NCBI GenBank assembly: GCA_016214845.1
Contig: JACRMS010000037.1
Span: 1-64,000 of the forward strand
DNA from: Nitrospirota bacterium
Lineage (GTDB): Bacteria; Nitrospirota; Thermodesulfovibrionia; UBA6902
Reading direction: 5' to 3'
DNA length: 64,000 nt
Shown: positions 53,222 to 59,861 of the stretch, in pieces
Numbering within the stretch: the first letter of the stretch is position 1
Layout of the letters: every line of letters begins with the position of its first letter
Made by a program: the position numbers and the translations under genes
The notes under the pieces: model-generated
Seen by the model: the letters and a program-made list of their open reading frames with translations, nothing else
Database searches by the model: none
What the model was told of the DNA's origin: nothing

Positions 53222-54166
53222 ATGAAAGAACTATTAAAAATTGAAAACATAAAAAAATATTTTCCGGTGAAGGAGGACCATTTCCTGAAAGCCGTTGACG
53301 ATGTCAGCTTCTCTGTTAATGAGGCGGAGGTCTTCGGGCTTGTCGGGGAGAGCGGCTGCGGAAAATCGACACTCGGGAAATTGGCCCTGAAATTGATCGG
53401 GCCTACCGCCGGTAAAATTCTTTTTGACGGCATCGACATTTTACAGGCGAAGGGACAGGAGCTTTCAAAGATCAGGAGAGGGCTTCAGATAATATTTCAG
53501 GACCCGCTTGCCTCGCTTAATCCGAGGATGAGAATACTTGACGCTGTCGGCGAAGGACTTATTGTAAATAATATCGTGAGCGGGGGGGAAGTTAAGGACA
53601 GGGTCGCGCAACTCCTTGAAAAGGTCGGGCTCGGGGCTGATTCCCTCTTTAAATATCCGCACGAATTCAGCGGAGGGCAAAGGCAGAGGATCTGCATTGC
53701 GAGGGCCCTGGCGGTCAATCCGAAGATGATAGTGGCGGATGAACCGCTTTCCGCTCTTGACGTATCGATCCAGGCGCAGATGATAAATCTTCTTGAGGGC
53801 CTTCAGAAAGATTCAGGATTGGCCTTTTTATTTATCAGCCATAATCTTCCCGCTATAGAGCATTTCAGCGACAGAGTTGCCGTGATGTACTTAGGAAAGA
53901 TAGTGGAGATGTCAGGGACCGATGAGCTTTTAAAAGACCCGATGCATCCCTATACCGAGGCCCTCTTATCGGCTGTGCCGAAGCCTGAGGTCGGGGGGAA
54001 AGTCGAGAGGATCATCCTTGAAGGCGATGTGCCCAGTCCGGTGCATATACCGCCGGGATGTCCATTTCATCCGAGGTGCCACAAGAGATTTGGACCTTGT
54101 GATACCATAGTTCCTGTTTATAAGGAAGCAAAGAAGGACAGATGGGTGTCGTGCCATTTGTGGTAA
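53222..54166 (+). CDS. Oligopeptide-type ABC transporter ATPase (OppF/DppF-like)
   Basis: 314 residues. Walker A GESGCGKS is at 42-49, signature FSGGQRQRICIARAL, Walker B MIVADEPLSALDVS, and the C-terminal oligo_HPY domain ends with PPGCPFHPRCHKRFGPCD. It should pair with the preceding OppD-like ATPase. A 119-base spacer with a REP-pair separates them, longer than usual for an ABC operon. Confidence 0.93.
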   Translation: MKELLKIENIKKYFPVKEDHFLKAVDDVSFSVNEAEVFGLVGESGCGKSTLGKLALKLIGPTAGKILFDGIDILQAKGQELSKIRRGLQIIFQDPLASLNPRMRILDAVGEGLIVNNIVSGGEVKDRVAQLLEKVGLGADSLFKYPHEFSGGQRQRICIARALAVNPKMIVADEPLSALDVSIQAQMINLLEGLQKDSGLAFLFISHNLPAIEHFSDRVAVMYLGKIVEMSGTDELLKDPMHPYTEALLSAVPKPEVGGKVERIILEGDVPSPVHIPPGCPFHPRCHKRFGPCDTIVPVYKEAKKDRWVSCHLW

Positions 54167-54189
54167 CAAAAAAAGTAACGGGTAACGAC

Positions 54190-54250
54190 TGTCACCCTGA
54201 ACTTGTTTCAGGGTCTGTTAAAGAGATGCCGAAACAAGTTCGGCATGACA
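54190..54250. repeat. REP-pair (two-hairpin inverted repeat), copy 2
   Basis: TGTCACCCTGAAC (left) and GTTCGGCATGACA (right) frame the element; the inner hairpins are CCCTGAACTTGTTTCAGGG and GCCGAAACAAGTTCGGC. It matches copy 1 in layout and most bases and lies between the OppF-like gene and pdxJ. Confidence 0.75.
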
Positions 54251-54284
54251 CTTCCGGGATAATAACATACATAGAGGAGGGAAC

Positions 54285-54998
54285 ATGCTGCTTGGGGTAA
54301 ACGTTGATCATGTAGCAACTGTCAGAGAGGCGAGGAAAGATATTGAGCCTGATCCTGTGAAAGCTGCTGCGCTTGCGATTTCAGGGGGCGCGGACGGGAT
54401 CACTATTCATCTTCGCGAGGACAGAAGACATATTCAGGACAGGGACCTGAAGCTGATGAGGAAACTGGTGTCATCGGTAGAGTTAAATCTTGAAATGGCT
54501 GCCACGGGTGAAATGGTAAGCATCGCTTTAAAGGTCAGGCCCGACATGGTCACACTCGTGCCTGAAAAAAGGGCGGAGCTTACAACCGAAGGCGGGCTTG
54601 ATCTGAAAAAGGGCGGGAAGAAAATAAAGAAGGCGATTGACGCGATACAGGGCAAAGGCATCCCGGTAAGTCTTTTCATCGATCCATCAAGCACCGACAT
54701 TGAAACGTCAAAAAAGCTCGGCGCGACGATGGTAGAGATACACACCGGCCTTTATTCAAACGCTAAAGGTAAAAAGCAGATGACGGAATTGAAGAGGGTC
54801 CAGAAGGCTGTGAAAAGCGCGCTCGACATCGGACTGCTCGTCAACGCAGGGCATGGCTTAAATTATACAAACGTAAAAAAGATCGCCGCCATCAAAGGCT
54901 TGCGCGGCCTGTACATCGGCCACAGCATTGTAGCCATGTCGGTCTACACAGGAATGGAAAAGGCAGTAAGCGAGATGAAAAGATTGATAAGCGGATAG
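54285..54998 (+). CDS. pdxJ: Pyridoxine 5'-phosphate synthase
   Basis: 237 residues, the PdxJ length. It opens LLGVNVDHVATVREARK, a family signature with active-site His, and continues GADGITIHLREDRRHI, VELNLEMAA and LVNAGHGLNYTN. PdxJ condenses amino-acetone phosphate derivative with deoxyxylulose 5-phosphate in vitamin B6 synthesis. GAGGAGG precedes the ATG. Confidence 0.97.
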   Translation: MLLGVNVDHVATVREARKDIEPDPVKAAALAISGGADGITIHLREDRRHIQDRDLKLMRKLVSSVELNLEMAATGEMVSIALKVRPDMVTLVPEKRAELTTEGGLDLKKGGKKIKKAIDAIQGKGIPVSLFIDPSSTDIETSKKLGATMVEIHTGLYSNAKGKKQMTELKRVQKAVKSALDIGLLVNAGHGLNYTNVKKIAAIKGLRGLYIGHSIVAMSVYTGMEKAVSEMKRLISG

Positions 54999-55060
54999 AG
55001 GTTTTATAGAAAAAGGAAAATTATTAATATAAAATAAAGGTCATAGAGGAGGTGACTAAA

Positions 55061-55303
55061 ATGAGAGCTATTGCAAATGTTGTTTTAGATAAAGCAGAAG
55101 AAGATGTATTAACAAAGATGGTTGAAGCAGGACTTTTCCCAAGCAAAGATGAAGCAGCAAGGGCTGCGATTATTAAGTATGCGTCAGACCTCGGGATTTT
55201 CAGTCCCGATATGTTGTGGAAGAAAATAGTCCGGAATAAAAGAAGAAGAGTTACGCCGGAACAGTTAAAAAAAGACCTTAAGGCCATTGAGAATGAGACT
55301 TAG
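55061..55303 (+). CDS. Small ribbon-helix-helix-like protein (orphan antitoxin candidate)
   Basis: 80 residues; ATG 55061 is chosen because GAGGAGGT lies 8 bases upstream. A beta-strand (RAIANVVLDK) followed by GLFPSKDEAARAAIIKYASDLG resembles the ribbon-helix-helix region of VapB/ParD-type antitoxins, and the C-terminus is basic. At its 3' end an ATG (55293) opens a frame that begins MRLRVFLV but stops after 12 residues, where a toxin gene would be expected. Confidence 0.55.
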   Translation: MRAIANVVLDKAEEDVLTKMVEAGLFPSKDEAARAAIIKYASDLGIFSPDMLWKKIVRNKRRRVTPEQLKKDLKAIENET

Positions 55304-55331
55304 GGTATTTCTCGTAGGTTTTAATCAATAG
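55293..55331 (+). pseudogene. Possible stub of a lost toxin gene
   Basis: The frame opened by ATG 55293 overlaps the antitoxin-like gene by 11 bases, as in antitoxin-toxin pairs, and begins MRLRVFLV, like the first strand of PIN-domain toxins, but ends at TAG 55329-55331. The next DNA is a repeat hairpin and the first methyltransferase-leader copy, which may have replaced the toxin. Only eight residues support this, so it is tentative. Confidence 0.25.
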
Positions 55332-55343
55332 AGTCCCTATGTC

Positions 55344-55363
55344 ATTCCCGCGAAGGCGGGAAT
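55344..55363. repeat. ATTCCCGC hairpin repeat
   Basis: ATTCCCGC-GAAG-GCGGGAAT, followed by TCCAGTTTTTT. The same core occurs in the nested element at 35242-35267. The T-run lets it act as a terminator for the upstream small gene. Confidence 0.7.
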
Positions 55364-55399
55364 CCAGTTTTTTATCACACCAAACAACTCCTTTTTTGC

Positions 55400-55405
55400 T
55401 ATAAT
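55400..55405 (+). promoter_or_regulatory. TATAAT box immediately before the first leader copy
   Basis: A consensus -10 box ends 5 bases before the ATG of the first leader copy, and no ribosome-binding site is present. If used, transcription would begin about at the ATG, giving a leaderless mRNA. No good -35 box is seen. Confidence 0.35.
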
Positions 55406-55410
55406 TCTTC

Positions 55411-55536
55411 ATGTCAAAAGACTCCCCCAAATATGGCCCTGACAACCCGCATCCATTAAGCGCCCGAAAGACAGAGCTTGTTTGGGAGGGGAAGTATGAC
55501 GAGTACGGTAACAGGCGTGAGGTGGACATCGCCGGA
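55411..55536 (+). repeat. Mod-leader direct repeat, copy 1
   Basis: 126 bases encoding the first ~42 residues shared with the methyltransferase ([20 protein letters not shown], then [16 protein letters not shown]). It diverges from the other copies right after GCCGGA. Copies 2 and 3 are at 56158-56303 and 57289-57434. Confidence 0.9.
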
Positions 55537-55563
55537 TCTGTAATAATGCTAAATTATTATTAA
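55411..55563 (+). CDS. 50-residue stub consisting of the methyltransferase leader
   Basis: The frame begins [20 protein letters not shown], carries the complete leader to AGS, and ends SVIMLNYY. It may be a remnant of a broken mod gene or a free leader peptide. The leader has been conserved at the protein level. Two small genes (DUF4160, DUF2442) follow directly. Confidence 0.5.
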   Translation: MSKDSPKYGPDNPHPLSARKTELVWEGKYDEYGNRREVDIAGSVIMLNYY

Positions 55564-55573
55564 AGGAGTAATT

Positions 55574-55834
55574 ATGCCGGAGATAAGCAGGTTTTTTGGA
55601 ATTGTCATAGCGATGTTCTTTGATGATCACAATCCTCCCCATTTCCACGTAAGATACGGCAGCTATTCCGCTTCCATAAGAATTGAAGACTTCGCAGTAC
55701 TGGAAGGATATCTGCCGCCAAGGGCATTGGGACTTGTTATGGAATGGGCTGAAATCCATAAAGATGAACTTAAAAGAGATTGGGAATTGGCAAGAGCGAA
55801 AGAGCCTTTATTTCAGATCGAACCCCTAAAGTAA
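55574..55834 (+). CDS. DUF4160 protein (toxin-antitoxin-like pair, first member)
   Basis: 86 residues with the DUF4160 core ISRFFGIVIAMFFDDHNPPHFHVRYG, and then LPPRALGLVMEWAEIHKDEL. AAAGGAG precedes the ATG. DUF4160 proteins regularly sit before DUF2442 proteins in toxin-antitoxin-like pairs, as here, with an 11-base gap. Which member is the toxin is not settled. Confidence 0.85.
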   Translation: MPEISRFFGIVIAMFFDDHNPPHFHVRYGSYSASIRIEDFAVLEGYLPPRALGLVMEWAEIHKDELKRDWELARAKEPLFQIEPLK

Positions 55835-55845
55835 GGAGGAATTCT

Positions 55846-56130
55846 ATGTACTATGATGTTATAGAAGCAAGGCATATTGAAGGATACAAGCTGGAGCTTA
55901 TATTTGAAAACGATAAAAGAGGCGTCGTTGACTTGCAGACATATACAAAGAAAGGCGGGGTATTCAGCCGCTTCTCCGAGATAGAATATTTCAAACAGTT
56001 TTATGTCAACAGAGAAATCGGAACACTGTGCTGGCCTGATGGTGTGGATATTGCGCCTGAGACGCTCTATCACGAGGCAACAGGGGAACCACTTCCGTCA
56101 TGGGTCACGCCGGAAAAAGCGGTGGTTTGA
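55846..56130 (+). CDS. DUF2442 protein (toxin-antitoxin-like pair, second member)
   Basis: The ATG at 55846 follows AAGGAGG; the frame is open 66 bases further but overlaps the previous gene. The 94-residue protein has the DUF2442 pattern: EARHIEGYKLELIFENDKRGVVDL, then FKQFYVNREIGTLCWPDGVDIAPETLY. It forms a pair with the DUF4160 gene. The two lie between leader copies 1 and 2 as a cargo unit. Confidence 0.87.
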   Translation: MYYDVIEARHIEGYKLELIFENDKRGVVDLQTYTKKGGVFSRFSEIEYFKQFYVNREIGTLCWPDGVDIAPETLYHEATGEPLPSWVTPEKAVV

Positions 56131-56157
56131 TAATCAGTAATTTTAACGCAGAATTTT

Positions 56158-56303
56158 ATGTCTAAGCAAGAATCCAAATACGGCCCCGACAACCCGCATC
56201 CATTGAGCACGAGAAAGACAGAGCTTGTCTGGGAGGGGAAGTATGACGAGTACGGCAACAGGCGTGAGGTGGACATTGCCGGATGCGCCATGCCGATGCA
56301 GAA
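56158..56303 (+). repeat. Mod-leader direct repeat, copy 2
   Basis: Shares about nine bases in ten with copy 3 through GATGCAGAA, including the AGCAMPMQK extension missing from copy 1. Most differences from copy 3 fall at silent positions. Confidence 0.92.
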
Positions 56304-57210
56304 AGTTGAATTAGATTGTCAATGTCAGAAAAATAGTGAAATAAATCCAAACAATATTCTGTATGAATTCGGAAATCTCAGAAATAAATGCGTAGCGTTA
56401 AGGAATATCTTTCTTCCTGACAACATTTGGAACGATTTCCACAAAGTGCACTTATTTAGTGATAATGCCTCACATTGCTCTATATTATTATTGGCTTTTG
56501 AGCGTGGTCATCTGAAAAAGATTACATCTCCTATCCATAAATATTTTTTAAAAGAAGGCAAACCGATAATTAATCTAAATTCAAACTATATAAAAGATCT
56601 CCAAGAGCATTGGATGGAACAAAAAAATGAATGTGAACGCCATAAAAAGGCAAAGATATTTCAGGGGAAGTTGGTTGAACTTCAGATTGCTGAATGGTTA
56701 GAACAACAAGGATGGAATATAACAAATCTTGAAGCAAAAGGCGGAGAACACGATATTGAGTGCACTGACCCTTACGATATAAATACAGCGATACAAGTAA
56801 AGTTCATTGGGCAAAAAAAAGATGAAGATGAGTTCTTAATATCTGCAAGTACTGGAACATTCAGTAGCTACCCTCTTTACACGGGGATTAACATTGTTTT
56901 GCTCAGAGTATATGAATCAGCTATTACATTGCAATCGTCTAATAAGAAAAAAATTGCAATCATTATCATTTCTGAGATGCTTTGGCCATTTGTGAAAATC
57001 CCTATAATTGAAAATTGGATAGATTGGAAGTCTCCACGTTTCTATGAAAATGAAAACGACTGGGAAGAATTGCTAAGAAAAGAAGAAAAAGAATATTTTA
57101 CTATTAAAAACAACTTGTCTAACGCCATACACACACTCGATGAATTATGGATAGTAACAAGGCAAGAGGGGTTTAATTATTTGATACAGAGAAGAATTCC
57201 AATAGGATGA
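56158..57210 (+). CDS. Chimera of methyltransferase leader and predicted PD-(D/E)xK nuclease
   Basis: 350 residues. Residues ~1-49 are the methyltransferase leader. The rest is unrelated to Mod. Near residues 168-225 a nuclease-like core can be traced: GKLVELQIAEWLEQQGWNIT with a helical Glu, then GGEHDIECTD with the metal-binding Asp and Glu, and TAIQVKFIGQ giving the Q-x-K end of a PD-(D/E)xK fold. The rest is a helical mixture I do not recognise. No ribosome-binding site is seen. It may be a restriction enzyme that borrows the leader to reach a shared partner; this is a hypothesis. Confidence 0.6.
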   Translation: MSKQESKYGPDNPHPLSTRKTELVWEGKYDEYGNRREVDIAGCAMPMQKVELDCQCQKNSEINPNNILYEFGNLRNKCVALRNIFLPDNIWNDFHKVHLFSDNASHCSILLLAFERGHLKKITSPIHKYFLKEGKPIINLNSNYIKDLQEHWMEQKNECERHKKAKIFQGKLVELQIAEWLEQQGWNITNLEAKGGEHDIECTDPYDINTAIQVKFIGQKKDEDEFLISASTGTFSSYPLYTGINIVLLRVYESAITLQSSNKKKIAIIIISEMLWPFVKIPIIENWIDWKSPRFYENENDWEELLRKEEKEYFTIKNNLSNAIHTLDELWIVTRQEGFNYLIQRRIPIG

Positions 57211-57288
57211 TCTACTTTAATTTTTAAATCAGATTTTGTTATGAGTTGTAATTTTTAATACACTGTAGAAAAACAGCATGGAGAGTAA

Positions 57289-57434
57289 ATGTCTGGTAAT
57301 AATTCCAAATACGGCACTGACAACCCTCACCCATTAAGCGCTCGTAAGACGGAGCTTGTGTGGGAAGGGAAGTATGACGAGTACGGCAACAGGCGCGAGG
57401 TGGACATTGCCGGATGCGCCATGCCGATGCAGAA
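57289..57434 (+). repeat. Mod-leader direct repeat, copy 3 (within mod)
   Basis: This copy belongs to the intact methyltransferase gene and is the only one with a visible ribosome-binding site (GGAGAG, 8 bases upstream). The three copies are in the same direction over 2.0 kb. Confidence 0.92.
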
Positions 57435-59334
57435 GATCGAGACCATCGACGAACCCGCCAGCCGTTTAAGCCAGACAGGTTTGTTTGACGCGCAGAAGGC
57501 GCACAAAGACGACTTCCGCAATAGGCTCATCTGGGGCGATAATAAGCTCGTTATGGCAAGCCTGCTCAAAGACTTCAAAGGCAAGATTGACCTCATTTAC
57601 ATAGACCCGCCGTTTGATGTTGGGGCGGATTTCACGATGAATGTTCCGGTCGGAGATAGCAAGGAAACCATCGGCAAAGATCAATCAACGCTTGAGATGG
57701 TTGCATATCGGGATATGTGGGGTAAAGGAACGGACTCTTATCTTCACATGATGTATGAACGGCTCACGATCATGAGAGAGTTGCTGAGTGAGACAGGGAG
57801 TATTTATGTGCATGTTGGACCAACTGTTAGTCATCTTGTTCGTAGTATATTAGAAGATATTTTTGGGGTGCAAAATTTTATAAATGAAATTATCTGGCGT
57901 AGAGCTTTCGCTCATAACGATCCTTCACGTTGCGGTTCAATTCATGATACGATTTTTCTTCTTTCTAAAAATGAAACTCGCACATGGAATAAAGTATTTC
58001 AGAAACCAAATACAGATTACATAAATATGTTTTTTGATCAATACGATGAAAAGAAAAAAGAAAGATATGCAAGACTTCCTTTAGATGCACCGAAACATGG
58101 CAATGGTGGAAACTTGCTTTATGAATGGAAAGGAGTTTGGCCAGCCGCAAACCGTACTTGGGCATATACGAAAGATAAGATGGAGGAATTCGATCAAGCT
58201 GGGAGAATTCACTATCCAAAGTCTGGTGTGCCACGATTAAAACGATACGAAAGCGAGTATGATGGAACAGTTCTGCAAGACATTTGGACGGACATTAACA
58301 AGATTCACAACCAGTCAATAGAACTTCTAGGATATTCAACCCAAAAACCCGAAGCTCTTCTTGAGCGTATCATTAAAGCCTCGTCCAACGAAGGCGATCT
58401 TGTTGCCGACTTTTTTTGCGGAAGTGGAACAACCGGAGCAGTGGCAGAAAAACTTGGACGGCGATGGATTATGTCTGACCTCGGAAGGTTCGCCATCCAC
58501 ACAACCCGCAAGCGGATGATTGAGCTTCAGCGCAAACTTTACGAAGAAGACAAACCATATCGCGCATTTGACGTCTATAACCTCGGCAGATATGAGCGTC
58601 AGTGGTGGCAGAAGGAAAGATTAAAGGGCGCTGATGATGAGCATCGCAAGGTCGTGCTTGAATTCTACAGGGCGGAGGTATTGCAAAACTCAAGCTCCCC
58701 GCTCATTCACGGCAGAAAAAGCTCCGCCCTCTGTCACGTTAACAGCATTGACGGGCTCTTTACACGGGATGAACTGAAGGCGGTTGCAAAGGCTGCGAAA
58801 GAGGCAGGCGCAAAGGAGCTTCACTGCCTTGCGTGGGAATTCGAAATGGACTTGAGGCTTGTCTGTCATGAGATTGAACATGCCGACGGCGTTAAGATAA
58901 AGCTCATTCCCATCCCCCGTGAGATTATGGAGAAGAACAGAACCACGCCGCCGCCGTTTCTTGAGGTGGCAGTGCTTGAGGCAGAGGTTGTTTATAAAAA
59001 AGAGAAAGGGAAGAAAGCTGTTGACATCAAACTCACCAAGTTTGTCCCATCGCTTGCAGAAGTCCCAAGCAAGGAACTTGAAGCCCTGAAAGAAAGAGCG
59101 ATAAAGAGTGGCTTTGATTTCATAGATTTCTGGGCAGTGGACTTTGACTATCAGGACGGGCAACCGTTTGAACACCACTGGCAGGCATACCGCACAAGAA
59201 AAGACCGCTCGCTTCCGACAGTATCCAATCACGAATTCGACAAATATCCAAAGAAGGGTAAATACACCGTATGTGTTAAAGTGGTTGATATATTCGGGTG
59301 TGATACGAGTATAACGCTGGAAGTAGAGATATGA
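57289..59334 (+). CDS. Type III-like DNA methyltransferase (Mod), beta class
   Basis: 681 residues. After the repeated ~50-residue leader comes motif IV DPPF (106-109, in [12 protein letters not shown]) and, much later, motif [14 protein letters not shown] (~373-385), the IV-before-I order of beta-class N6-adenine or N4-cytosine methyltransferases. Between them is the variable target-recognition region (~190-340), and a C-terminal ~280-residue domain follows. It methylates the recognition site and guides cutting by Res, whose gene lies downstream. DPPF instead of DPPY occurs in this group. Confidence 0.93.
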   Translation: MSGNNSKYGTDNPHPLSARKTELVWEGKYDEYGNRREVDIAGCAMPMQKIETIDEPASRLSQTGLFDAQKAHKDDFRNRLIWGDNKLVMASLLKDFKGKIDLIYIDPPFDVGADFTMNVPVGDSKETIGKDQSTLEMVAYRDMWGKGTDSYLHMMYERLTIMRELLSETGSIYVHVGPTVSHLVRSILEDIFGVQNFINEIIWRRAFAHNDPSRCGSIHDTIFLLSKNETRTWNKVFQKPNTDYINMFFDQYDEKKKERYARLPLDAPKHGNGGNLLYEWKGVWPAANRTWAYTKDKMEEFDQAGRIHYPKSGVPRLKRYESEYDGTVLQDIWTDINKIHNQSIELLGYSTQKPEALLERIIKASSNEGDLVADFFCGSGTTGAVAEKLGRRWIMSDLGRFAIHTTRKRMIELQRKLYEEDKPYRAFDVYNLGRYERQWWQKERLKGADDEHRKVVLEFYRAEVLQNSSSPLIHGRKSSALCHVNSIDGLFTRDELKAVAKAAKEAGAKELHCLAWEFEMDLRLVCHEIEHADGVKIKLIPIPREIMEKNRTTPPPFLEVAVLEAEVVYKKEKGKKAVDIKLTKFVPSLAEVPSKELEALKERAIKSGFDFIDFWAVDFDYQDGQPFEHHWQAYRTRKDRSLPTVSNHEFDKYPKKGKYTVCVKVVDIFGCDTSITLEVEI

Positions 59335-59342
59335 GGGGAGAT

Positions 59343-59651
59343 ATGAATATTTATTTCGAGGTCAAGTCTGTTTTAGGTAAAATAATAAGAACAACCGGCA
59401 GTCACTGGGAACTGATAACGAAACTGAAACATCCTGAAATTGAAGGAAAGGATTCCGAGGTTAAGCAGTGTCTTTCTGAACCTTCTGAAATCAGAAGAAG
59501 CTCGGAAGACCGGGATGTTTACCTGTATTATTTTCCTTATGAGAAATATTACCTATGTGTTGTTGCAAGACATTTAAATGGCAATGGCTTTATAATAACA
59601 GCATATATAACAGACAGGATAAAAGAAGGAGAAACCGTATGGAAAAGATAA
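59343..59651 (+). CDS. PBECR/DUF4258-like small protein (toxin candidate)
   Basis: 102 residues. ATG 59343 is preferred because AGGGGAG lies just upstream; ATG 59331, overlapping the mod stop, is the alternative. The sequence (SVLGKIIRTTGSHWELITKLKHPE, then LSEPSEIRRS and YLCVVARHLNGNGFIITAYITD) resembles small nuclease-like proteins of the Barnase-EndoU-RelE fold that pair with DUF2283 proteins. Its partner follows with a 13-base overlap. Assignment to this fold is from pattern memory, not alignment. Confidence 0.6.
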   Translation: MNIYFEVKSVLGKIIRTTGSHWELITKLKHPEIEGKDSEVKQCLSEPSEIRRSSEDRDVYLYYFPYEKYYLCVVARHLNGNGFIITAYITDRIKEGETVWKR

Positions 59652-59854
59652 CCATAACATTTGATAAAGTCGGTAATACGCTTGATGTGTGGTTTGAAAA
59701 ACCAAGACCCTGCATTAATGAGGAAGTAGGGAACGGCGTTATTGTCAAGAAAGATGAGCATGGAGAAATAATCGGCTTTGAAAAAATCAATTATCTAAAA
59801 AAGGACAATCCCGAAGAAGTCAATTCCATACCTTTAGAAGTTGTTATTGTTTAA
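59639..59854 (+). CDS. DUF2283 protein (antitoxin candidate)
   Basis: 71 residues from ATG 59639, placed by AGAAGGAG upstream and the DUF2283 opening EKITITFDKVGNTLDVWFEK; the domain continues VGNGVIVKKDEHGEIIGFEKI. It overlaps the preceding small gene by 13 bases, typical of toxin-antitoxin pairs. The pair sits between mod and res. Confidence 0.85.
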   Translation: MEKITITFDKVGNTLDVWFEKPRPCINEEVGNGVIVKKDEHGEIIGFEKINYLKKDNPEEVNSIPLEVVIV

Positions 59855-59861
59855 ATAACAA

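Noticed and set aside
55411-57434. Leader copies considered as a CRISPR-like or tandem repeat array
   Set aside because: Units are ~126-146 bases, coding, separated by full genes; no short regular spacers. No CRISPR array was seen anywhere in the window.
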